Positions 41,858 to 53,033 are shown, counted from the first letter of the stretch. The stretch: DNA of 64,000 nucleotides from Rhinopomastus cyanomelas (GCA_013400115.1 VXBP01008924.1:434001-498000); one strand, 5' to 3'. Notes: generated by a model not told the origin, from the sequence alone. Numbers and translations are program-made.

Positions 41858-42030
41858 TGTGGAAGCTCCATCCCTGGAAGTAGTCAAGGTTGGATGGGGC
41901 TCTGAGCAATGTGACCTGGTGGGAGGTTGCCCATGCAGGGGCAGTCTCCTCTAGTGAAAGTGTCCCTGCCTCTGCAGGGCAGTTGGAAGTTGATGATCTT
42001 CAAGGTGCCTTCTGACCTTTCTAAGAGTCA
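41858..42030 (+). mobile_element. CR1 3' end, F-like
   Basis: GGAAGCTCCATCCCTGGAAG to GATGATCTTCAAGGTGCCTT and a degenerate tail. Confidence 0.85.
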
Positions 42031-42117
42031 ATGAAATAGAGTCAATAAACGTACTTTTTAAAACAATTATGATGTACTGGGGGAAAAAACCCACAGTATC
42101 TGTGCTGTGTCACTCAT

Positions 42118-42615
42118 TCCACAGTTGGGAGTGTGGTGCTCTGGAGCCCCCAGCACAAGCAGGATGTAGACAGACTGCAGTGTGTCCAGAGGAGGGGCCA
42201 CTACAGTGATCACGGAAAGGAGCATCTCTTGTGTGACGACAGGCTGAGAGTTGGGGCTGGTCAGACTGGAGAAAAGAAGGCCCCTTCCAGTACCTGAGGG
42301 GGCTTCCATGAAGGCAGGGGAAGGTCTTTTCAACAGGTTTTGTTGGACAAGACAGAACAAGGAGCAGTGGGCTCAGGCTGGGGAAGGAGAGATTGAGGCT
42401 GGATATTAGGAAGAAGGTCTTCAGTGTGAGGGTGGTTGATGGCTAGAAGGGGCTGCCGGGGGAGGTGGTGGGGGCCCCATCCCTGAGTCATTTCAGATCA
42501 GGCTTGGTGAGGCTCTGGGCGGACTGACCCATGTAGAGCTGTCCCTGTGTAGGGCGGTCGGACTAGCTGACGTCTAGAGGTCCCATCCAGCCTAGAACCT
42601 TCTACGATTCTATGT
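42118..42615 (+). mobile_element. CR1 3' part, group D
   Basis: CTCTGGAGCCCCCAGCACAA, RT end, GGTGGTGGGGGCCCCATCCC and the D terminus with tail. Frameshifts throughout. Confidence 0.95.
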
Positions 42616-42844
42616 TTCATTTCTCAGCAGTTTCATGGACATTCGTGGAGCCTACCTCTTACAACACGCTCCCCCACATCCTGTGTAAAGCTGCAGGTCT
42701 TTAGGCACTTGTAGGACCTGGGAAGCTGATCATGACCCCAGAGCCAGGCTTAAGAGGTCAAATTTTTGTCCAGAAATGAGAAGCTGTTTACTCGCCTGCA
42801 GTCAGGGTTAAAAGAAATGGGTAAAGAGCGCAATCCTGTCACAC

Positions 42845-43010
42845 AAGTCTAAATGGAACCCAGACAGCTCAGGCTTTAACACATCTTCCCTCATTAAAGC
42901 GTAATGTTCTCTCGGCTGGACGAGAGTGCCGCTCTCAGCCGGCCTTCCGAAGGGCAGCTGCTTCAACAGCTCCTCTTGGAATCTAAGCTCAGAAGCGAAC
43001 GTGAAGTTCA
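42845..43010 (-). CDS. Candidate internal exon
   Basis: On minus, acceptor CTAACTCTTAACTCGGCTAG, then after two bases NFTFASELRFQEELLKQLPF, GTLVQPREHYALMREDVLKP and GFHLDL up to a weak donor (ACTT/GTGTGA). It is richer in CpG and in G/C at third positions than its flanks. The frame stays open to 42808. One of the more convincing protein-like segments, but with no phase-matched neighbour. Confidence 0.37.
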
Positions 43011-43371
43011 CTAGCCGAGTTAAGAGTTAGACATGTAGGCCACCCTTCACTCCTTGGGAAACAGTCTGTTGAAGGTATTTCCTTCTCTGTTTACTGGAGA
43101 CTCTGAAGTGCTGGTCTCTTTTCTTAAGGGTTAATTGAATAGATCATGTGGGAAATGACTGAAATTAGAGATCCATTAAAATTAATTGTGCAGGAGTCAG
43201 TTGTTCAAAGTTACGACATCAAGTTTTCAACATTTTGCACTAGGCTGGATTTACTACTTGTTCTTTTGTGGGACTTACCAGTCATGATACCCCGTTGAGG
43301 TTCACGAGAATCCTGGTGGGAGAAAGAAAGCAACTTTGCATTCAGAGTATGTGTTCAGGGCTCTGTTTTAT
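43011..43371. other. Single-copy spacer
   Basis: No repeat or supported exon. Confidence 0.5.
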
Positions 43372-43422
43372 CATTCAGGCTGGAATAGACCCTTGGGATC
43401 ATCGAGTCCAACCGTCAACTGC
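43372..43422 (-). mobile_element. CR1 terminal stub, group B
   Basis: Inverted TCATTCAGGCTGGAATAGAC to AGTCCAACCGTCAACT. Confidence 0.8.
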
Positions 43423-43756
43423 TTTATGTGGATCACGGAGAATTTTATATATTTAGTTGTGTCTTTTTATACATTTTATACAATCTATGAGAGAAAGAAG
43501 CAAAATTAGGGAATATGTGACAGTGGAAAACTATTTTCATACATCTAAACCAAAATAGCATCACGTCATTATAGATAGTTCTCAAAACACAAATAACAGC
43601 TTTTTGTACAAAATAACCAACAGATCAACTATTTCAATCTTAGAAGTCAGTGTCAAAGCAAAGACCTCTATATACCAAGTTGAGAAATGTAGTGGTTGTG
43701 ATTATATCCAACTTCTTATTTTAGTCCAAAACATCACTTCAGTTAGAAGTGTTGTA
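43423..43756. other. AT-rich single-copy spacer
   Basis: No gene or repeat beyond TATA-rich text near 43445-43480. Confidence 0.5.
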
Positions 43757-44107
43757 GAAACTGAGGCGTGACCCCATGAATGTCGATCAATATGGAAAGG
43801 GTGGGTGTGAGGAGGATGGAGCCAGGCTCTGCTCAGGGGCACCCAGTGACAGGACAAGGGCCAATGGGTGTGAGCTGGAACAGAGGAGGTTCCGCATCAA
43901 TATTAGGAAGACCTCCTTCCCAGTGAGGGTGGGGAATTAACCGTGAAGGGGCTGCCCAGGGGGGCTGTGGAGTCTCCTTCTCTGGAGACATTTCAAACCG
44001 GCCTGGCCACGTTCCTGTGCGACAGGATCTAGGGGATCCTGCTGTGGCAGGGGATGGGACTGGGTGATCTTTCGAGGTCCCTTCCTAATGTTCTGTGATC
44101 CTGTGAC
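43757..44107 (+). mobile_element. CR1 3' end, group A
   Basis: GAGGCGTGACCCCATGAATG to the terminus. The terminus lost 7 bp (CCAATCC). Confidence 0.95.
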
Positions 44108-44930
44108 TTAAAACATTCAAATTCAATTCAATTCAAATTAAGTCAACAACAGATATTAAGGAAATCAATCGAAGAAGAGCCGGTGTTTTAAATCAAGCAG
44201 CACTTTGTGCTATTTTGTGGCATGATGTTAAATTCATTGTCAGAAAGGCCAGGAGGACTTTCAGAGGAAGCAGGAGGACCCTTTGCTGCCAAGTAATTGT
44301 TCACCCAACAGCAGCACGCCGTAGCTAACGCCGAAAGGTGAATCTTATGAAAATGCAGAGCGATTTTATGCCAGAACTTAAGAAGGAGTGGCAGGCATGC
44401 ATAAACCATCATTTTTATGAAATATTTAAATATTCAAAAGTCAGAACCCTTCATTTGACAATGTCTGACCTTTAAGCTTATCTGCTCCTAAAATACATCT
44501 CACCTATCAACCCAAACTTTCATCACTTGCTCATTTCAGATATGGAAAGGACGATCCCATTTAAATCAAGCAAAGGTCATCTTTCTTTGGAACACACGTT
44601 ACTCACCGGCGCTTTCTGAAGCAGCGAAGACTGTAGAACAAACTCAGGAGCCACAGCTCAATCTCTCTCTCCACACTAACAAAGTAGTGAAGTCAGCAGT
44701 GGAAAAAATTATGCATAATTCCCCAGGACTGTAAGGTCCAGCCCAGAATTGAAAAGCAGTTCATTTTCTAATGCATGAACTTCCTAGAGTGAAAGAGAAA
44801 TGAAATTAAGTCTCCTGTTCGTCAGTCTTTTTGATCTATTTTTAAAAGTGAAGTCAGGTCAAAATGGTACCAGAAGCATCAAGAGATAACACCAAGTGCG
44901 AAATTCATCTGAACACTCCCGAGATGAAGA
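44108..44930. other. Single-copy stretch with exon-like minus text
   Basis: On minus, a strong acceptor (TGCCACTCCTTCTTAAG, exon side 44376) is followed by FWHKIALHFHKIHLSALATA and then NNYLAAKGPPASSESPPGLS. A possible donor is TTGG/GTGAAC at 44305. The frame runs on to 44190. Candidate coding text, not called. Confidence 0.3.
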
Positions 44931-45481
44931 TCACAGAATCACAGCATCACAGAATACTCCTGGTTGGAAAGGACCATCCAGATCACCGAGTCCAACCAGA
45001 CCCACAACAAAAACCTGGATCCCTAAGCACCTGATTGACGGACAAACACAAACTCACCCTCTCCATCCCTGCCCCGAGAGCAGGCTGTGAAGCACCGTGG
45101 CTACACAGTTCTTAAATGCCTCAAGGGATGGGGACTTAGCCCCCTCCCTGGGAAGGCCCTTCCAGTGCCCAACCGCTCTTGCTGTCAAGAATCTCTTCCT
45201 CATAGCCAAAGCAAACCTCCCCTCCCTCAACTTGAGAGCATTGCCCCTGGTTTGTCATGAGTTCCTAAGGAGAAGAGGCCAACCCCCAGCTCTCTACAAC
45301 CTCCTTTCAGGTAGCTGTAGAGGGCAGTGAGGTCCTCCCTCAGCCTTCTCTTCTCCAAACTAAACGTGCCCCCAGCTCCCTCAGCCTCTCTTCATATAAC
45401 TTGTTCTCTAAACCCCTTACGAGTTACGAGCTTGGTAGCTCTGCTCTGGACACACACCAGCATCTCAATGTCTTTCCTACA
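44931..45481 (-). mobile_element. CR1 3' part with reverse-transcriptase C-terminus, group H
   Basis: Best group H copy, 550 bp: two inverted tail units, UTR with CTGTGAAGCACCGTGGCTAC, RT end, up to the CTCTGCTCTGGACACACACC region. Confidence 0.96.
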
Positions 45482-45545
45482 ATGAAGGAGCCAGAACGTG
45501 ATGAAACATGAACCTTTCCAATCTCTGTATGATTACGTAAATCCC

Positions 45546-45812
45546 AGGAACACAGAACATTAGGGATTGGAAGGGACCTCAAAAGATCAGCCAGTTCAAT
45601 CCCCCTGCCACAGCAGGATCCCCTAGATCCAGTCACACAGGAACATGTCCAGGTGGGTTTGAAATGTCTCCAGAGAAGGAGACTCTACAACCCCCCTGGG
45701 CAGCCCCTGCCAGGGCTCTGGCACCCTCACTGGGAAGAAGCTCCTTCTCACACTGATGTGGAACCTCCTCTGTTCCAGGTCACCCCCACTGCCCCTTGTT
45801 CCGTCGTTAGCC
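45546..45812 (-). mobile_element. CR1 3' end, group A
   Basis: Inverted terminus AACACAGAACATTAGGGATT to CCCCTTGTTCCGTCG. Confidence 0.95.
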
Positions 45813-46485
45813 ATGAAGTGTTGATGGTGAAACAGAGAAAACTACTGCTGCTCTCTAGTCTTCTAAACGAAATAGCAGCAGAAGGGCTACCTGTACGATT
45901 TACCTACACCTGAGTATCTGAGGTTTTAGTTCATCTGACCTCAGACGTGTGCACTAGAGGGTAATTTGAAGAGCAGAGATAACTCTGATATTAACAGTAG
46001 ATGTCCTCTCCTCCTCTGTTCTGCAGGTACACTTCCCTCCACTGACCTCTGATCCACCAGGTCCTCCTCTCACCGTGATCCAAAGGGCAGTGGTTGCTCA
46101 GGCACATCTTCCTCCCTCATGGTCCCCCAGGGCCACAGGACATCTCTTCAGTTCTCCCCTCAGAAGGACGGGGAATTCCTCCGGAACCAAGGTGATGGCA
46201 ACAGGAACCATCAGAAGGTGCTCAGCAGGTTTCCCCTGTTAAATGAAACCACAGAGGGGCTGATTTGCTCAGCTTAACCAGAGGTGGGGCTGAGCACGAG
46301 CTGTGGGGGAGCTTCTGCGGTTCTGATGGGAACACAGATCTCTCTGCTTCACAGACGGATACTTCAGTATTTATTACAAAACCAGTTAACAGACTCAGGA
46401 AAACGCAATTGGAAGCCAATTAACTTCTGCAGCCCAATTTATAGAGAACTAAAAATAGAAGGGCAGAGCAGTCAAAACATTTGAG
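45813..46485. other. Single-copy stretch
   Basis: Open text on both strands near 45815-45915 (plus KQRKLLLLSSLLNEIAAEGL). No decisive splice borders. Confidence 0.35.
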
Positions 46486-46985
46486 GGCAGCGTTGCCATC
46501 CAGAGGGACTGGGACAGGCTGGGGAAGCGTGCCACCAGGACTGCACGCACATTACAAACTGGGCGTGAGCCAGCACTGTGCTCTGGCACTGAGGAGGAGC
46601 AACCCAGCCTGCAGGAACAGGAACACGGGCAGGAGATCAAAGGCAGTGCTCCCTCCTCAGCACTTGTGGGACCGCATTTAGACTTCTGAAACATCCAGTG
46701 TTGGGGCACTCTGATAAAGAACATATGCTGATGAAAATGGGAGAGTTCTGGGGGAGATCTCTAAGCTGCTTAGGGACTGCAGCACTTACCCTGCTAGCAG
46801 ACCTACCAGCAGCTCTCCAGCTGGAGAGAACCTTACAGCAAACATCTTAACAAGAAGACAGAGACTCTACATGTGGAGAAGTCACAGTCATAAACTGAAA
46901 TGAGGCAAATTAAGACCGGGTACAAAGACAAAGCTTTTCTTTGTGAGGACAGCCAGGCACTGCAACAGGCATGATCAAACCCTAA
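46486..46985 (+). mobile_element. Old, strongly diverged CR1 copy
   Basis: GGGACTGGGACAGGCTGGGG and GGCACTCTGATAAAGAACAT, then GACAGCCAGGCACTGCAACA, follow the order of CR1 RT and 3' end text but with many changes. Confidence 0.5.
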
Positions 46986-46991
46986 GCAGCC

Positions 46992-47523
46992 AGTATATGG
47001 GCCAGCAGGGTGCCCAGGTGGCCAAGAAGGCCCATGACACCTTGGCCTGGATCAGAAACCCTGTGTCCAGCAAGAGCAGGGAGTCCCCCTGTACTCAGCA
47101 CTGGGGAGGCAGCACCTTGAGTTCTGGGTCCAGTACTGGGCAGCTCAGGACAAGGGAGACATCAAGGTGCTGGAGCGAGGGCAGAGGAGGGCAAGGAAGC
47201 TGGGGAAGGGCCTGGAGAATCAGTCTGATGGGGAGAGATGGAGAGAGTTGGGGCTGTTTAGTTTGAGGAAGAGGAGGCTGAGGGGAGCCCTCATCGCTCT
47301 CTACAGCTACCTGAAAGGACCCTGCAGAGGTGCTGGTGCTGGGCTCTGCTCACAGGTCACTAGTGACAGAACCAGGGGGAAGAGCTTCAAGCTCCAACAG
47401 GGGAGGGTCAGACTGGCCATCAGGAAGGAATTCTTCCTGGAGAGAGTGGTCAGGCCCTGGTCTGGGCTGCCCAAGGTGCTGGCTAAATCACCATCCCTGG
47501 ATGTGTTTCAGAGTCACTTAGCA
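46992..47523 (+). mobile_element. CR1 3' part with reverse-transcriptase C-terminus, group B
   Basis: In-frame text QVAKKAHDTLAWIRNPVS, RRKLGKG-type text and SLRKRRLRGALIALYSYLKG. It stops at the GTCACTTAG position, so the terminal 120 bp are missing. Confidence 0.95.
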
Positions 47524-47556
47524 CTTTGTTTCCTCCACCCAAATAGCCCTGAGCAC

Positions 47557-47712
47557 CTTCTAGCAATTTCTGGCAAGGACAGTTAAAGTTTTCAATACAG
47601 GAGCGAACTCTCGCTAAGGCCCTGTTTGTGCCCAGCAGTGCAGTGAAAGCTCCTGCCTTCAACGATGCATTTGCTAGCTCTGCAGCACTTTCATTCAACG
47701 CTGCAGCCGTCC
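47557..47712 (-). CDS. Candidate internal exon, one of the best
   Basis: 156 bp on minus with a strong acceptor (TTCAATCTCCTTCATCTAG) and a good donor (CTAGAAG/GTGCTC). One frame enters after two bases and leaves at phase 1: TAAALNESAAELANASLKAG, then TNRALARVRSCIENFNCPC. Alanine-rich helical text with several preserved CpG-containing codons. It lies 33 bp from the truncated end of a group B CR1. Product unknown. Confidence 0.42.
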
Positions 47713-48448
47713 CTAGATGAAGGAGATTGAATTATCTTCTCCTTACATCATTCTGCGAAGTTAATGGTATCAAAACCTTTACTTTGGGTATCATTTTGCT
47801 AACCCTAACAAAAATACTCTGTAATCCAAATTACCATCAACACTTGAGGAGGAAGAGAATCCAAAAGGAAGCCAGACATCCCCCCTCCCTTCCCATGCAG
47901 CACAAAGGAAAACAAAGGACACTGTGTGACTCTGGTGGTTCTCACCCTGGAATCTGCAGGGTATTCTCCAGCTCTTCTCTTTTTATGAATCTCTTGCCCA
48001 GCACTCTACCAGGTAATTACGACTCCAGAGGACTGCTGTTATTTTAGGACTCAGTTCTTCAAGTACTCCAAGGATTTATGGATCTTCAGGCAGGGGTGGG
48101 GCAGAGCCAGGAGACCCGATTCGTAACGAAGAAATGCACGAACGACAAAACGCTTCTGATCTCCTCAGAAATCAAACCTGAAAAGTAGGAAACAAGGCCA
48201 TTAAAATGATTTTTATTAGTCCTTCATTTTTGTACCATCACTGTTAACTGCTACGTATCGATGCCTGTTGTTCACACACAATTATCATTTTCAAGCCTAC
48301 GGGCTTTGTAAATAGTCCAGCTTTGGGCTGATTTTTATGACTTGAGAAAACACGGGCCTGCTGACTACAGTTAGTTGTTCGCAGGCGCACAAATCAAGCT
48401 GCAGGTTGTGGGTTTGGGGTTCTCTTCATGCACACAAGTCCTGAAATC
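47713..48448. other. Single-copy stretch
   Basis: No repeat text. Weak plus open frame 47727-48047 without borders. CpG-containing text near 48115-48150. Confidence 0.45.
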
Positions 48449-48637
48449 AGGTCAGGCCCTGGACTGGGCTGCCCAGGGTCGGGGCTGAGTGCCCGTCCCT
48501 GGATGTGTTTAAAAGCCGCTCAGATGTGCGGTCGGGGGATCTGGTTTGGGGGTGATCGTGTCGAGTGGGGTTGGTGGCTGGACTGGATGATCCCGGGGGT
48601 CTTTTCCAACCTGAATGACTCTACGATTCTGCACCAT
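48449..48637 (+). mobile_element. CR1 3' end, group B
   Basis: GGTCAGGCCCTGGACTGGGC to the B terminus. It keeps several CpGs that other B copies have lost, which may mean a younger copy. Confidence 0.94.
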
Positions 48638-49016
48638 TGCCTTTCCTCATTCTTTCAGTCACACAGCTATAATCAGCGAATTTCTCCGCACAGCAATCAG
48701 CACATTAGGTGAGGAACTTCAGTCTGAAGAATCCTGGATATGAGTCTATATTTGGACAGCACTTCCCCTGCCCGTTTTACAGCCATCTCAAAAAACAGTA
48801 ATTATCAAGCTCTTCTGAGAAATGAGCACAGCAGTAGGAAATCATTTCACATGGTTAAAAACTACAGTTCTTACGTTTGTTTTTTTTCCCAGAAGATACT
48901 TCTCCACTCGGAGCTCCAGCACAATTCCAGGGCAGCATGAAACGAACAAAACGCCGTTACTTTTGGAAAGGTGGATCACAAAAAACCCCTTGAAGTCTTT
49001 TGGATTCTATGATCCA
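48638..49016. other. Single-copy spacer
   Basis: No repeat or supported exon. Confidence 0.5.
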
Positions 49017-49148
49017 CTTCAGACACTGGAACAGACTGCCTAGGGCAGCAGTGCAGTCCCCATCGCTGGAGATGCTGAAGGACAGACTGGCTGTGGCCCT
49101 TAGTGCTCTGGTCTGGCTCACGGGGTGATGTTAGGTCCTGGGCTGGAT
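49017..49148 (+). mobile_element. CR1 3' end, group C, left half (split by insertion)
   Basis: CAGACACTGGAACAGACTGC to TCCTGGGCTGGAT. The rest of the element resumes at 49625. Confidence 0.93.
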
Positions 49149-49624
49149 CACAGAACATTTTGGATAGGAAGGGACCTCAAAAGACCATCCAGTCCCATCC
49201 CCCTGCAACAGCAGGATCCCCTACATCCAGTTGCACAGGAGCATGGATAGGTGGGTCTTAAATATCTCCAGAGAAGGAGGCTCCACAACCCCCCTGGGCA
49301 GCCCCTGCCAGGGCTCTGGCACCCTCACTGGGAAGAAGGTCCTTCTCACACTGATGTGGAACCTCCTCTGTTCCAACTCATACTTGCTGCCCCTTGTCCT
49401 GTCACTGGGTGCCCCTGAGCAGAGCCTGGCTCCATCCTCCTGACACCCACCCTTCACATATTGATCAACATGAGGTCACCCCTCAGGCTCCTTTTTCCCA
49501 GCTCCAGAGCCCCAGCTCCCTCAGCCTCTCCTCAGCAGGAAGATGCTCCCCTCCCTCCATCATCTTTCTGGCTCTGCGCTGGGCTCTCTCCAACAGCTCT
49601 GTGTCCTTCTGGAGCTGAGAGGAA
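49149..49624 (-). mobile_element. CR1 3' part, group A, nested in a group C copy
   Basis: 476 bp inverted group A copy (CACAGAACATTTTGGATAGG to GGAGCTGAGAGGAA). It sits inside the group C text CTGGAT/GAACTCAGAGGG. Confidence 0.95.
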
Positions 49625-49668
49625 GAACTCAGAGGGCTTCTCCAGCCTCAGTAAGTCTGTGAGCCTAC
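49625..49668 (+). mobile_element. CR1 3' end, group C, right half
   Basis: GAACTCAGAGGGCTTCTCCA to the C tail. Completes the copy at 49017. Confidence 0.92.
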
Positions 49669-49848
49669 CACCCAGCAGAGACCCCTGGTTTTACAGCAGT
49701 GCTCTCCTGGTCGCCAGCTACCGAATTACAGATGCTCCAGTAGCTCTTCTGGCCTTTACTCTCTCTTTGCAAAAGGCCCTGTGCATTTTTTAACTCAGCA
49801 GAGCCAGCAACGTCTGTGGCAGAGAATGACAACAAGGTTCCCCGTGAC

Positions 49849-49952
49849 CTTGCAGAGAAAGGCAGCGAGCAGTCAAATGACCATCGCTGAGAGGGGACGC
49901 GGAGCAGGCTTCTCCTACGAGCAGCACGTACTTCAGTCTCTTTCATAGAACA
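49849..49952 (-). CDS. Candidate internal exon
   Basis: 104 bp on minus: very strong acceptor AGTGTTCTCCTCTGTGCAG, only one open frame (CSMKETEVRAARRRSLLRVP then RWSFDCSLPFSA), moderate donor GCAAG/GTCACG, phase 0 to 2. Arginine-rich, CpG-containing. Product unknown. Confidence 0.36.
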
Positions 49953-50362
49953 CTGCACAGAGGAGAACACTGTTTTCTTTTCCCACTGATCAGGAGGCCA
50001 CGAGCAGCATTTTAAATGCAGAGAACCACAGTAGCTCAGGAAACTTCAAGCTGGTGTTAAGTGGTTGAATCCAGTCCAAGCCTAGGTCTCTTCCCTCTTG
50101 ACCTCAGCCACTGAACTGTGCAGCACCAAAGGATTTCAGCTGTCCAGCGGGAGCGTTGGGAAGTGCTTTTGTGTCCCAGAGGAACCAATGTAAAATGTGA
50201 TTGACTCCAGGAACAAATTGAACAATAACTCAGCACACAGTTTGAGAACATAAATATGATCTACAGTTCAAGAGGTGGGTTGTTGGGGTTTCTCTGCTGT
50301 GCTTTTGTTATCCACAGACTCACGATCCTCAAAACAGACCCGAGAGCACACACTGCTTCATG
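49953..50362. other. Single-copy spacer
   Basis: No repeat or supported exon. Confidence 0.5.
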
Positions 50363-50690
50363 AATGTTGGTAAATATGGGAAAGGCGGGTGTCAGGAGGA
50401 TGGAGCCAGGCTCTGCTCAGGGCACCCACTGACAGGACAAGGGGCAGCGGGTGTGAGCTGGAGCAGAGGAGGTTCCACATCAGTGTGAGAAGGACCTTGT
50501 TCCCAGTGAGGATGACGGAGCCCTGGCAGGGGCTGCCCAGGGGGGTTGTGGAGTCTCCTTCTCTGGAGACATTTCAAACCCACCTGGACATGTTCCTGTG
50601 TGACTGGATCTAGGTGCTCCTGCTGTGATGGGGGTACTGGACTGGATGACCTTTCGAGGTCCCCTCCAATCCCCAATGTTCTGGGGTACC
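50363..50690 (+). mobile_element. CR1 3' end, group A
   Basis: GGTAAATATGGGAAAGGCGG to the terminus. The last octamers are replaced by GGGGTACC. Confidence 0.95.
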
Positions 50691-50961
50691 TCAAGCAGTA
50701 TTTGCTTAGCAAGGCTCTCTACCTGTAAGGGTGATTCTCTGCTTTGAGTGGGTGGGTTCTGTAACACGCCACAGGTAAGATGGCACGCCACAGGTTTTTT
50801 CAGTACAGCTGTTATTTTCTTTCCTTCATTTGAATAATTACTGGGCTTGTGAGGAAAGCAAATACCTAAAGGAAAAACAGCTACTAATTTCTACAAGAAT
50901 GATGCTTGGAGGCTGAGATGCTTTCAGAAACTGAAGCAGTCTTCAATTGGTGGCATGTCAT

Positions 50962-51070
50962 CATAGAATCCTAGAACTGCCAGGGTTGGAAGGGACCTTA
51001 AAGACTGTCCAGTCCCAACCCCCTGCAGAGGCAGGGACACCTTCACCAGAGCAGGTTACTCAGGGCCCCA
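50962..51070 (-). mobile_element. CR1 terminal fragment, group F
   Basis: Inverted CATAGAATCCTAGAACTGCC to GGTTACTCAGGGCCCC. Ends exactly where the next element starts. Confidence 0.92.
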
Positions 51071-51375
51071 AGGAGGTTGTAGCAGGGCTGATGCTGCTCT
51101 TTTCTCCCAAATTCCTAATGACAGGACGAGGCAAAATAACTTCAAGCAGCCTTAGGGGAGATTAGACTCGATCTTAGGAGGAAATTCTTTGCTGAGAGAG
51201 CTGGGCACTGGACCAGGCTGCCCAGGGAGGTGGTGGAGTCCCCATCCCTGGAGGGGTTTAAAAACCAAGTAGCCAGAGCCCTTGAGGCTGTGGTCTAGGG
51301 GTTAGGGAGCTGTTGGGCTGAGGGCTGGGCTGGATGATCCTGGAGGTCCTTGCCAGCCAGGAGGATTCCATGACT
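51071..51375 (+). mobile_element. CR1 3' end, group E
   Basis: AAGGAGGTTGTAGCAGGGCT to the complete E terminus CCTTGCCAGCCAGGAGGATT. Head-to-head with the F fragment. Confidence 0.95.
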
Positions 51376-51721
51376 CGGTTTTACCACTCCGTGTAAGCCG
51401 TTACTGACCTAGTCAATACAAAAGAAGTCCAGCGGGATCCAAACTGACTGCAAGTGCTTTTCCAAGGTGAAGGCTTTGTTTCTAGCCACACGGACTGGCA
51501 AATAGCCTCTTTTCCACCAGCTGCTTGTTCTGAGCTGTTTTTAGACTGTTCATTCAAACAAACAATTTTCTCACCTAGAACATTTGAACTGAGCCTTCAT
51601 GTTTCCTGTCTAAAGCAATTGACCCAGGGTGAACAGGGAGCAAACAATAACCTCAGTAAGTGGGAAAGGGAGCAGCAAATGTAATTATAACAGAGCTTTC
51701 CTTACCTTTGTATTGATTAAC
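51376..51721. other. Single-copy spacer
   Basis: No repeat or supported exon. Confidence 0.5.
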
Positions 51722-51902
51722 CTAGTGAGCCAGAAGTGGTGCCAAAGGGATTAAAGGAGTGATGTGGAATCGCCAGCAAGAAGGGAAAGTCATTAAAAAC
51801 AAAAGATAATCTGGGTGGATTTTGCAGAAATTCATAATTTGAATGATAGCGCTGTCCCGCTGTGGGCTCCGTGACCACCAGTGCAGAACAGATAACCTCT
51901 GT
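51722..51902 (-). CDS. Candidate internal exon
   Basis: 181 bp on minus between a strong acceptor (AGACATTGATTTTCAG) and donor CTAG/GTTAAT. One frame is open to the donor at phase 0 to 1: TEVICSALVVTEPTAGQRYH, later FNDFPFLLAIPHHSFNPFGT. A second frame (NFCKIHPDYLLFLMTF) is open up to a stop at the very end. Which one is real cannot be settled by eye. Confidence 0.35.
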
Positions 51903-52087
51903 CTGAAAATCAATGTCTACAGTCCAGCACGGGTAGAGATTAGATAACTTCTGCTGTTTTCGTTTCTCCATCCCCGTTTTGAGATTTGAAAGAATAGTCC
52001 AAGGATGTTGGAGATCTGTATATGAGACATGGAAAGCGCTGGCCTCACTGGTCACTCGACTACGAGCCAGCTCTTCGAACGATCTAA

Positions 52088-52225
52088 AACAACCCCAGGT
52101 ACCAGTATAGGTTTGGGGACTGATCTGTTGCAGAGCAGTGTAGGAGAAAGGGACCTGGGGGTCCTGGGGCCAGCAGGATGGCCAGGAGCCAGCAATGGGC
52201 CCTGGTGGCCAATAACACAAACAGA
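52088..52225 (+). mobile_element. CR1 internal reverse-transcriptase fragment
   Basis: CAACCCCAGGTACCAGTATA and GTGTAGGAGAAAGGGACCTG (the ERDLGVL codons), then GCAATGGGCCCTGGTGGCCA. No 3' end. Confidence 0.85.
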
Positions 52226-52481
52226 AATTCCAGGACCCTTAATAGTTAGAAACACTCCAGACCTCAGCCTAGAGACAAGTACAACTGCTGCTGAATTCCC
52301 CAAAGGAGTTCCCCGCGGAGGATTGGCATATTCCCACATGCAGGTGCGGTGAACGGAGTGTAACCTCAAAATGTTTGCGCAGGTCATTAAGAATCAAATT
52401 ATATCAACTGTAGGAGATGTTCTGTTGTAAAAATAAAAGACAGCTTGTTTCACAGACATTAATTTTTTGCCTCTCAAAATC

Positions 52482-52551
52482 ACAGAATGATTGAGGCTGG
52501 AAAAGATGTCTGAGCTCAGCCAGCCCAGGACCTAACAGCACCCCATCGGCT
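52482..52551 (-). mobile_element. CR1 terminal fragment, group C
   Basis: Inverted CACAGAATGATTGAGGCTGG to AGGACCTAACAGCACC. Confidence 0.88.
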
Positions 52552-52568
52552 GATGAACTGTTTTGCTG

Positions 52569-52672
52569 AATCACAGACCATTAGGGACTGGAAGGGACCT
52601 CGAAAGACCATCCTGTCCAATCCCCCCACATGGCAGGATCCCCTAGATCCAGTCGTGCAGGAACATCTCCAG
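52569..52672 (-). mobile_element. CR1 terminal fragment, group A
   Basis: Inverted ATCACAGACCATTAGGGACT to AGTCGTGCAGGAACATCT. Confidence 0.92.
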
Positions 52673-53033
52673 CTGTATAATTTGTTGTGGAGCTTTTTGC
52701 AGCAGCAACACAGCAGCCATTTTAGAGCCTCAAGATATAAATAGTTTTTCATTTAAACCAACGCTATTGTCAGCTAAAAATACCCCAGACAAATGAAGTC
52801 TCTGGTGATAGGGTGTAAAGATTAGACAGATCATCTTGAGTGATTCAATACATTTACAACAAAAAGGTTAGCGCAGCCAGCAAGTTTCCCTGTTCACCAC
52901 TAAGTATTTCCTTGAAAGCTCAATTTCCTTCTGAGCCACAGCTATTTTACACTGCTCCTTTGGACAGGACTTCAGTTACAGACTGGGGGCAGAGGAACCT
53001 TCTGGTTTTAGCTTAGTTATGTGTATTCACAGG
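52673..53033. other. Single-copy spacer
   Basis: No repeat or supported exon. Confidence 0.5.
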
